Translations under genes and position numbers: made by a program | Shown here: in pieces, positions 1 through 4,730 of the stretch | Numbering within the stretch: position 1 is the first letter of the stretch | Layout of the letters: every line of letters starts with the position of its first letter | Notes under the pieces: model-generated | Seen by the model: only the letters and a program-made list of their open reading frames with translations | Told to the model about the DNA's origin: nothing | The model's database searches: none | DNA from: Desulfurococcales archaeon | Lineage (GTDB): Archaea > Thermoproteota > Thermoprotei_A > Sulfolobales > Desulfurococcaceae | Reading direction: 5' to 3' | Assembly (NCBI GenBank): GCA_015521265.1 | Contig: WAON01000159.1 | Coordinates: 1 to 6,001 of the forward strand | DNA length: 6,001 nt

Positions 1-81
1 GAGTTAAGACGATCCTGATAGCATAGATGGATTTATCGATGATTATTAGTATAAGACGCTGTTTTATCCCGCTCAGAGGCT

Positions 82-91
82 ACTTTAATAG
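82..91 (+). promoter_or_regulatory. Candidate TATA element for the HEPN/MNT operon
   Basis: The A/T-rich element CTTTAATAG lies about 40 nt upstream of the preferred ATG at 127. Transcription starting about 26 nt downstream, as is usual for archaeal TATA boxes, would begin near 113 and leave a short leader containing GGGG. Another candidate, TTTTATCC, lies at 63-70. The first 93 bases hold no coding frame that I can support on either strand. This is an inference from base composition and spacing only. Confidence 0.3.
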
Positions 92-126
92 AGTTGAATT
101 GTGATCATAATTATTTGGGGAATATT

Positions 127-570
127 ATGGATGATCAAAGGATTTCATACCTCCTCGGCGAGATTAGGGAAAATCTAGAGTTAGCCAGGGATCTTCTTAG
201 CCAACCCATCGAAGACTTCCTAGGAGATATTAGGAACAGGTATACCCTGCGTCATGTAATCATCGAAATAGTTGAAGCATCTGTTGCGTTCGGCTTATAC
301 ATTTTAAGAGAAATGCATGAAGTGGAAAAAGTTGATGGTTACACTTCGGTCTTTAGGAAAATGATGGAAAAAGGTATAATATCCCCTCAGACTAGCGAGG
401 ATATGGTGAGACTGGTAAGGCTGAGAAACCTTATAATACATAAATATTGGGAAGTCGATGATGTATGGATTTATAAAGAATTCAAAGAGACCGATATAGG
501 GGTTATTGAAAGGTTTATATCAGAGGTTGAGGAGCATGTCTTTAGAGATCGAGGAGAGGGAATACTTTAG
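127..570 (+). CDS. hepT: HEPN-domain toxin, HepT/DUF86 type
   Basis: This is a 147-residue, mostly helical protein of the HepT (DUF86) family, the RNase toxin of type VII HEPN/MNT toxin-antitoxin systems. The signature R-x4-H-x-Y is visible near the C-terminal third as RNLIIHKY (Arg100, His105, Tyr107 from this start). Arg and His form the RNase site, and in characterised systems the Tyr is AMPylated by the MntA partner. The following W-x-V-D is also typical of the family. The frame is open back to a TTG at 94, which would add 11 residues, but I prefer the ATG at 127 because GGGG lies 6 nt before it and the family normally begins with the first helix. The next gene overlaps the last 35 nt and encodes the matching nucleotidyltransferase, which strongly supports the assignment. 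Toxicity itself is inferred; some archaeal HEPN/MNT pairs have unknown roles. Confidence 0.85.
   Translation: MDDQRISYLLGEIRENLELARDLLSQPIEDFLGDIRNRYTLRHVIIEIVEASVAFGLYILREMHEVEKVDGYTSVFRKMMEKGIISPQTSEDMVRLVRLRNLIIHKYWEVDDVWIYKEFKETDIGVIERFISEVEEHVFRDRGEGIL
523..527 (+). promoter_or_regulatory. Ribosome binding site of the MNT gene inside the HEPN gene
   Basis: GAGGT ends 8 nt before the ATG at 536 and lies inside the coding sequence of the preceding HEPN gene. It matches the archaeal anti-SD core and supports 536 rather than the upstream in-frame TTG at 506. It suggests the antitoxin is translated from the same message by independent or coupled initiation. Confidence 0.5.
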
Positions 571-958
571 ATTCTACAAGCTAGATAAGCCGGGTAGGGA
601 TAAGATACTGGATAGGATTAAAAAGATGATCATAAATAGGGATGAGATAGTCTTCGCAGTTGTCTACGGTTCATTCATAACTGGAAAGACTTTCCGGGAT
701 ATCGATATCGGCGTATACATTAAACCCATTAAAACGGATTACCTAGATTATAAGTTTAAACTAGAAGAAAAACTTTCAAGCAACCTAGGATACCCTGTGG
801 ATTTAAAAGTACTAAACGAAGCGCCTCCATGGTTTCTAAAAAACGTTTTAATAACTGGTAAGATACTTGTTGAGAAGTATCCATTGATAAGGGAGAAACT
901 CCTCCTTAAAGCAATTGATGAAGAAGAACAAATCAAGAGACTACTATCCAAAAAGTAA
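536..958 (+). CDS. mntA: MNT-type minimal nucleotidyltransferase, likely antitoxin MntA
   Basis: This 140-residue protein belongs to the pol-beta-superfamily minimal nucleotidyltransferases. A hydrophobic strand (FAVVYGS) leads into Gly45-Ser46, then after 8 residues Asp55-Ile-Asp57, the GS(x)nDxD active site. The third metal-binding Asp is probably Asp89 in the strand PVDLKVLNEAP. In characterised HepT/MntA pairs the enzyme adds AMP from ATP to the toxin Tyr and so inactivates it. That Tyr is present in the upstream partner. The C-terminus is a charged helix ending in Lys residues. The GS-to-DxD spacing is two residues shorter than in the canonical GSx10DxD MntA motif, a variation also seen in other archaeal proteins of this family. 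The gene starts inside the HEPN gene (35-nt overlap), so the two form an operon. The frame could start at TTG 506, but the SD signal favours 536. Confidence 0.85.
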   Translation: MSLEIEEREYFRFYKLDKPGRDKILDRIKKMIINRDEIVFAVVYGSFITGKTFRDIDIGVYIKPIKTDYLDYKFKLEEKLSSNLGYPVDLKVLNEAPPWFLKNVLITGKILVEKYPLIREKLLLKAIDEEEQIKRLLSKK

Positions 959-961
959 ATA

Positions 962-2641
962 CTAGTCTAGAATTATATCGTCTGGCTCCCCGAGTAGGTT
1001 ATGCTTCATCGAGAGCATGTCCTGATATGCTCCGGTGTCTAGGAATGCTATATAGTATTCCTTCCCGCCTGGATCGTGTAGTGGAACACCATTAAGTACA
1101 AGTTCTTTTCCGGGGACCGCTATGAGCCTATTATCCTTAGAGGTGAATACTGGGCCAGCTACGCGGCTCGGAGTTATGAATTCGCTGATCTCCCCCATCG
1201 TATCACACGTCTTATCGCTCAGCACCGCTAGGATCTCCGGAGGCTTATCCAGGTCCTGCAATGGTACTGGCTGGAAATAATCCCCAACGATCAACTTATC
1301 GGGTAGGTCCCGGAAAACACTCATATCCACAAGGAAGCGGCGGCTAGGTGATACAAGGTATTCAAGCAAGTAATTCATATACTTCACAAGATCACCGAGC
1401 TCACCGGGATTATTATTCAGTAGTTCCCGGGCCTTCCCCGCGATCAACTCCCGGCTACAAGCTTCCAATTCCTCGAGCATCCTACGCTGATCAAGCCCAT
1501 AATTATGAACGTTAAGGTATAGCCTCGTGCGAAGCTCTACGAGCTTCCTAGCAATACCCCTCAACTCACCAATACTACGGGCACCACGCATCTCGTCTAG
1601 CACCGGGAACCCTTTCCTATCAGTACAGTACGCGGTATAAGGCCTAGCAGAGATCACTTTTGAAACAACAATTCTATGAGCAGCTACAATGAAGCGCCCA
1701 CCTTCAAAAACGATTCCGGGGCAAAAGTCTTTACTACATAGTTCTTTAACACTTGAAACAACCATATCAGCGTACTCCCTTATGCTATAGCCGGGGTTTC
1801 CATGACCCCTCCAAACATAGGGATAGGGGACTCCGCCGCCATGATCTATTCGCTCGATCCTGAAGCCTAAACTGCTTAATTGACGGTAAATATTAGCCGC
1901 CTCAACCAATAATCTACGCGTAACACCGGGATCGGTAAGCTGAGAACCACCATGAACATGCAATAGTTTAACCCTCTCCCTAACCCACGGATACTTCTCA
2001 GCAAGCCTTTCCAACACGGTTATATTCAATCCAAACTTAGAACCAATACCGGCCGCAGAACCCCACTTACCACTACTACTACCCAATAATTTAACTCTCA
2101 AACCAAGACTGAGCCCGGTATCCTTCAATAGTTCGAGATCCCTCTCATCCTCCACATCAACATAAACCATCCAACCCTTACTGCGAAACTTCTCAGCGAT
2201 CCTCAATACTTCACGGTCTTTAACGCCATCAATGACAAGGATCCTTGGCTCATCGATAAACTCCCTAATAGCCATTAATTCTTCGAGGGAGCCAGTATTA
2301 AACCCCCAACCCATACTGCGGCCGTGCTCATAGATTGTTTTGAGGACTAGTTTTTCGGAATTAGCTTTAAGAGGGTATGCATAATAAACTCTACCATTGA
2401 AACCTTGTTTCTCAGCTGCTTCCCTGAAAGAATCCGCAACAAGATCCATAAAGTACTCGATCAACCACGGAATCCTAATATACGCTAAGGAAACACCCTT
2501 CTCGGAAACAACCCTGTACAAATCAACCCATCTATCCCTAACTCTCACCAAGAGATGTCCATCACTACTAATATCAAGGAATAGCTTATGATAACCATAG
2601 TCAAGCCCATAAATAACCCGGTTCAAATCAACACTATCCAT
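962..2641 (-). CDS. speA: PLP-dependent biosynthetic arginine decarboxylase, SpeA type, short C-terminus
   Basis: This cytosolic enzyme of fold III (alanine-racemase-like) should convert arginine to agmatine plus CO2. Numbered from the ATG at 2641 (559 residues), the landmarks are Lys92 in YPLKAN (Schiff base to PLP), the SKFGL segment at about 201-205, HVHGGSQ with His230, the phosphate-binding GGG at 268-270, EGGR at 313-316, a helical insertion at about 340-435, Cys479 in DKTCDTMGEI (catalytic Cys from the partner subunit), and GAYQ at 537-540. This order and spacing are those of SpeA, not of lysine or ornithine decarboxylases. Bacterial SpeA is about 630-660 residues; this one stops just after the GAYQ...HNLLGEPD segment, so the last 75-90 residues are missing. 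The frame extends upstream to 2701 (ATG) with another ATG at 2683. I prefer 2641 because of GGAGTGGTG just before it and because the extra 20 residues resemble nothing in the family. Substrate is inferred from family. Confidence 0.88.
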   Translation of the reverse strand: MDSVDLNRVIYGLDYGYHKLFLDISSDGHLLVRVRDRWVDLYRVVSEKGVSLAYIRIPWLIEYFMDLVADSFREAAEKQGFNGRVYYAYPLKANSEKLVLKTIYEHGRSMGWGFNTGSLEELMAIREFIDEPRILVIDGVKDREVLRIAEKFRSKGWMVYVDVEDERDLELLKDTGLSLGLRVKLLGSSSGKWGSAAGIGSKFGLNITVLERLAEKYPWVRERVKLLHVHGGSQLTDPGVTRRLLVEAANIYRQLSSLGFRIERIDHGGGVPYPYVWRGHGNPGYSIREYADMVVSSVKELCSKDFCPGIVFEGGRFIVAAHRIVVSKVISARPYTAYCTDRKGFPVLDEMRGARSIGELRGIARKLVELRTRLYLNVHNYGLDQRRMLEELEACSRELIAGKARELLNNNPGELGDLVKYMNYLLEYLVSPSRRFLVDMSVFRDLPDKLIVGDYFQPVPLQDLDKPPEILAVLSDKTCDTMGEISEFITPSRVAGPVFTSKDNRLIAVPGKELVLNGVPLHDPGGKEYYIAFLDTGAYQDMLSMKHNLLGEPDDIILD

Positions 2642-2701
2642 AAAACACCACTCCCAAACCCAACGAGTCAACCTATTAATCATGAAACAATCAATAATCA
2701 T

Positions 2702-2711
2702 CTTTAAAATA
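2702..2711 (-). promoter_or_regulatory. Candidate TATA element for speA
   Basis: Read on the - strand this is ATTTTAAAGA. A start about 26 nt downstream would fall near 2681, next to the in-frame ATG at 2683, or give a leader of about 40 nt to the preferred ATG at 2641. A second candidate (TATTTTAATC on the - strand, 2731-2740) would start transcripts near 2710 and allow the longest form from 2701. The choice of promoter therefore decides the protein's N-terminus, and the sequence alone does not settle it. Confidence 0.3.
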
Positions 2712-2754
2712 ATAACCCGTGTAAAATGATGATTAAAATACTCAGCTATAGATA

Positions 2755-2769
2755 ATACTATAATAGTAT
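2755..2769. promoter_or_regulatory. 15-nt perfect palindrome in the speA/Usp divergent promoter region
   Basis: ATACTATAATAGTAT is a perfect inverted repeat with 7-nt arms around one central base. It sits between the divergently transcribed arginine decarboxylase and universal stress protein genes, 30 nt before the ATG at 2799. It overlaps sequence that could itself serve as a TATA box on either strand. It may be an operator for a dimeric repressor or a symmetrical promoter core. Both readings are inference; chance symmetry is less likely at this length but possible in such an AT-rich stretch. Confidence 0.4.
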
Positions 2770-2785
2770 AAGAGAGGGATAGATG

Positions 2786-2791
2786 GGTGAT
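2786..2791 (+). promoter_or_regulatory. Ribosome binding site of the universal stress protein gene
   Basis: GGTGAT is a full match to the archaeal SD core and is separated by 7 nt from the ATG at 2799. It decides between three in-frame starts: the GTG at 2787 overlaps this site, and the family-like ATG at 2838 has no SD signal before it. Confidence 0.6.
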
Positions 2792-2798
2792 CAGGGAG

Positions 2799-3224
2799 AT
2801 GAGTTACAGAGAAGCCCCAACCTATGAGATAAGCTTCATGTTCCGTAAAATACTCGTACCAGTAGACGGTAGCGAGAACAGTATGAAGGCACTAGAACTA
2901 GCAGTAGACTTAGCGAAACACTATGGATCACACATTACAGTAGTATATGCGAAGCCTAAGGGCTACCAGCCAGACTATGATCCACTGGAAAAAGCTAGGA
3001 AGAGGATTGAGAAGGAGGGTGTAGAGGTAATGTATAAAGAACTAGTATTCGACCCCGGAGAAAAGAGTACGGCGGGAGCAATACTAGACGAAATAGCTAA
3101 TGGAAACTACGACCTAGTAGTAATGGGGGCCAGAGGCAGAACACTATCAAGCGAATTAACAATTGGTAGTAAAGCTATAAGTATAGCGAGCAACTCACCG
3201 GTAACAGTAATAATCGTACGCTAA
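2799..3224 (+). CDS. Universal stress protein (UspA family), ATP-binding type
   Basis: This is a cytosolic single-domain Usp of 141 residues with a Rossmann-like alpha/beta fold, typically dimeric. After a 13-residue N-terminal extension the protein begins the usual first strand FRKILVPVDGS, followed by a helix with the S-x-x-A-L-x-x-A pattern and a second strand HITVVYA. The nucleotide loop near the C-terminus is complete: G-A-R-G, nine residues, then G-S (about 110-124), which is the G2xG9xG(S/T) motif of ATP-binding members, followed by the last strand PVTVIIV. The start at 2799 is chosen for the GGTGAT site 7 nt upstream. Starting at the internal ATG at 2838 would give the canonical family N-terminus (128 residues), so the extension is uncertain. 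The specific role cannot be deduced; family members affect stress survival by unclear mechanisms. It is divergent from speA and apparently monocistronic. Confidence 0.88.
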   Translation: MSYREAPTYEISFMFRKILVPVDGSENSMKALELAVDLAKHYGSHITVVYAKPKGYQPDYDPLEKARKRIEKEGVEVMYKELVFDPGEKSTAGAILDEIANGNYDLVVMGARGRTLSSELTIGSKAISIASNSPVTVIIVR

Positions 3225-3274
3225 ACTATTTTCAACCAAATTATTTCCAAGAATGATCCCCGCACGGCCTCCTT

Positions 3275-3291
3275 AAAGGAGAAAAGGAAAG
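3275..3291 (-). terminator. Pyrimidine-rich tract after the dehydrogenase gene, possible terminator
   Basis: On the - strand this reads CTTTCCTTTTCTCCTTT, 22 nt after the stop of the dehydrogenase. Crenarchaeal transcription often ends at T-rich runs without a hairpin. A short inverted repeat, CTCCTT-A-AAGGAG (3269-3281), overlaps it, but its 1-nt loop cannot form the full stem. This is a composition-based guess. Confidence 0.3.
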
Positions 3292-3296
3292 TACGG

Positions 3297-3327
3297 TTTT
3301 ATCCTTTGATTACTAAGAGGTCTTTTT
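3297..3327 (+). terminator. T-rich stretches after the universal stress protein gene, possible terminator
   Basis: Two T-rich runs on the + strand, TTTTATCCTTT at 3297-3307 and TCTTTTT at 3321-3327, follow the Usp stop by about 75-100 nt. The second run lies inside the 3' end of the convergent dehydrogenase gene. They could end the Usp transcript by the T-tract mechanism of archaea. The rest of the 88-nt gap (3225-3312) shows no gene. Confidence 0.28.
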
Positions 3328-4194
3328 AAGGAATACACGCCCAGCTCTCGGATAATCACTAGAACCAATTGAACCAGAAGCTATCGTGTAGTAATTCATT
3401 AATGCCGAGGAGATAATAGCTGGATAATACTTATCCGTTAAAGCCCGGGTTATCGTCCTGTAATCCTTAGCAGCGCCCTTAACAGTAAACCTAATATTTC
3501 CGCCTACACCCATGATCCTCTTCATATACCTTTCAAGAATCCTCCCAAACCAAAGGTTCATTGAAACTTCCATAAACTTATCCAAGGATACATTATAAGC
3601 CTCGAGGAGCTCCAGGCTCTCCCCAATGATCGGGGGCAGGCTGAGACCAATATTGTTGAGGGCTAGTTTTAGAGCCATAGCTTTAGGTATACCGCCAACA
3701 TAGATCGTCTCGGTAGAGTATAGGCTCGTGATCCTAACTGCTTCATCCACTCTATCCTGATCGCCTCCAAGCATTGATACAAGCCTACACTCCCGTGCTT
3801 CATCAGTACTACCATAAACCGGTGCTTCAAAATAGGTATAACCAGTAGACTCTAAAGTCTCCCCAACCTCGAGGCTGGTGGTAGGAGTGATCGTTGAAGC
3901 GTTAAGCACCGTAGTGGGCGAACCACTACGTATTAATCCATCCCTACCAACCAATACCCCGCGGACAGCCTGATCATCAAATACGAAGACTATAACAGCA
4001 TCAACACCCTTCATCAACGAAGGCTTATCAACAACTCTACAACCAATCTCGTCGCAGAGTTTTTCAGCCTTACTCCTAGTCCTATTATAAACAATGAGCT
4101 CAACACCCTTACCATGGAGGCATTTTGCTAGGTTAGAGCCCATTAGTCCTGTTCCGATTATTCCTATCCTCAATGTAAACTCCCCGGTTCCCAT
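3313..4194 (-). CDS. NAD(P)-dependent beta-hydroxyacid dehydrogenase (3-hydroxyisobutyrate dehydrogenase / glyoxylate reductase family)
   Basis: This soluble oxidoreductase of 293 residues has the family's usual length. It has an N-terminal Rossmann domain with GxGxxG (Gly14-Thr-Gly16-Leu-Met-Gly19), then NRT at 37-39, which in this family usually goes with NADP(H) use. The substrate-site motif NASTITP spans 98-104, EAPVYGS is at 123-129, Lys176 with Asn180 forms the catalytic K-x3-N, and KD at 243-244 lies in the all-helical C-terminal domain. NRT plus EAPV-x-GS point to the glyoxylate/succinic-semialdehyde reductase branch rather than classical 3-hydroxyisobutyrate dehydrogenase. The Ser normally found in APVSG is Tyr here, so the substrate may differ. 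The ATG lies 3 nt after the cupin stop, so the two are co-transcribed. A TTG at 4173 with GGGGAG 6 nt before it would start right at the Rossmann strand and is a serious alternative. The exact substrate is unknown. Confidence 0.85.
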   Translation of the reverse strand: MGTGEFTLRIGIIGTGLMGSNLAKCLHGKGVELIVYNRTRSKAEKLCDEIGCRVVDKPSLMKGVDAVIVFVFDDQAVRGVLVGRDGLIRSGSPTTVLNASTITPTTSLEVGETLESTGYTYFEAPVYGSTDEARECRLVSMLGGDQDRVDEAVRITSLYSTETIYVGGIPKAMALKLALNNIGLSLPPIIGESLELLEAYNVSLDKFMEVSMNLWFGRILERYMKRIMGVGGNIRFTVKGAAKDYRTITRALTDKYYPAIISSALMNYYTIASGSIGSSDYPRAGRVFLKKTS

Positions 4195-4197
4195 GGA

Positions 4198-4596
4198 TCA
4201 GCACTCAACCCGCCCACGCTCACCAACACTGGGCTCATGCGGTATAATGCAGAGGAATACTAGGTCTCGATCACCACGATTCCAGTATTCATGCGGGACA
4301 TTCGGGGGGATGTAGAGGAAGAAACCACTGGAAACACGGTAAACCCTAGAACCGATCCTGACCTCGCCGACACCATCCAAGACATAGATCTCGTGCTCCC
4401 AGGGATGAAAATGCTCCCTAATATGCCCACCAGGCTCAACCCGGAACATCCTCAACGCAAAAGTAGGAGCCCCATCCTCCCTCCTAACAAGCCAGCGAAT
4501 CCAAGTCTTCTCAGCCAACTCCTCACCAACCCTCTCCTCCCCAACAACACTATAATGTCCAACCTTCTCACCACAAGGACCGGGAACAACAACCAT
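4198..4596 (-). CDS. Single-domain metal-binding cupin protein
   Basis: This small beta-barrel protein of 132 residues has both cupin motifs. Motif 1 is GGHIREHFH followed by PWEHE (about 56-69), giving His62, His64 and Glu69 as likely metal ligands. Motif 2 is GFFLYIPPNVPHEYWN (91-106), giving His102 and the usual closing Asn. The short link between the motifs is typical of stand-alone microbial cupins, whose functions range from isomerases and dioxygenases to sugar or polyketide binding, so no reaction can be assigned. No signal peptide is visible. The gene is first in an operon with the dehydrogenase 3 nt downstream, so it probably acts on a related metabolite. The start at 4596 is supported by GGGTGGTG upstream and a TATA element at the expected distance. 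Confidence 0.85.
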   Translation of the reverse strand: MVVVPGPCGEKVGHYSVVGEERVGEELAEKTWIRWLVRREDGAPTFALRMFRVEPGGHIREHFHPWEHEIYVLDGVGEVRIGSRVYRVSSGFFLYIPPNVPHEYWNRGDRDLVFLCIIPHEPSVGERGRVEC

Positions 4597-4600
4597 ACAA

Positions 4601-4608
4601 CACCACCC
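4601..4608 (-). promoter_or_regulatory. Ribosome binding site of the cupin gene
   Basis: On the - strand this reads GGGTGGTG and ends 4 nt before the ATG at 4596. It contains GGTG with about 7 nt spacing. It fixes the start of the first gene of the cupin-dehydrogenase operon. Confidence 0.5.
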
Positions 4609-4634
4609 ACAATAAAAGACATAATAACAACAAT

Positions 4635-4642
4635 AATATAAA
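4635..4642 (-). promoter_or_regulatory. TATA element of the cupin-dehydrogenase operon
   Basis: TTTATATT on the - strand is a good archaeal TATA match. A start about 26 nt downstream would be near 4612, giving a leader of about 16 nt that contains the GGTGG ribosome site. The agreement in spacing between TATA, SD and ATG makes this the better supported of the promoters here. Confidence 0.5.
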
Positions 4643-4670
4643 TGAACACTATAAGACTTTTTTACAAAAT

Positions 4671-4680
4671 CTTTTTATAG
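4671..4680 (+). promoter_or_regulatory. TATA element of the secreted-protein gene
   Basis: CTTTTTATAG on the + strand predicts transcription from about 4702, a leader of about 28 nt before the ATG at 4731. An A-rich stretch just upstream could serve as the TFB recognition element. The element faces away from the cupin promoter, so 4597-4730 is a divergent control region with two separate TATA boxes. Confidence 0.45.
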
Positions 4681-4730
4681 ATTGATAGACAAAAATACAA
4701 TTGTAGTACCCGGGGCAGTAGTGACCGAAA

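Noticed and set aside
1..93. End of an upstream gene at the left edge
   Set aside because: All three + strand frames have stops within the first 30 bases, with no recognisable C-terminus before them. The only - strand frame seen (starting near 28) is too short to be a gene.
748..951. 67-codon - strand open frame opposite the nucleotidyltransferase, considered as the missing SpeA C-terminus
   Set aside because: Its translation is Ser-rich and does not resemble the SpeA tail. It is antisense to a well-supported gene.
2725..2731. ATGATGA, a perfect C-box, considered as part of a C/D guide RNA
   Set aside because: No D box (CTGA) or C'/D' pair follows within the usual 50-60 nt on the same strand; it lies in the AT-rich promoter region.
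3269..3281. Inverted repeat CTCCTT-A-AAGGAG as an intrinsic terminator hairpin
   Set aside because: A 1-nt loop is sterically impossible for the full stem, leaving about 4 bp. I only count the pyrimidine-rich tract as weak terminator evidence.
4291..4641. 116-codon + strand open frame opposite the cupin gene
   Set aside because: It is antisense to a cupin with both metal motifs and a clear promoter and ribosome site. Its translation is low-complexity Pro/Asn/Thr/Leu-rich and resembles no protein family.
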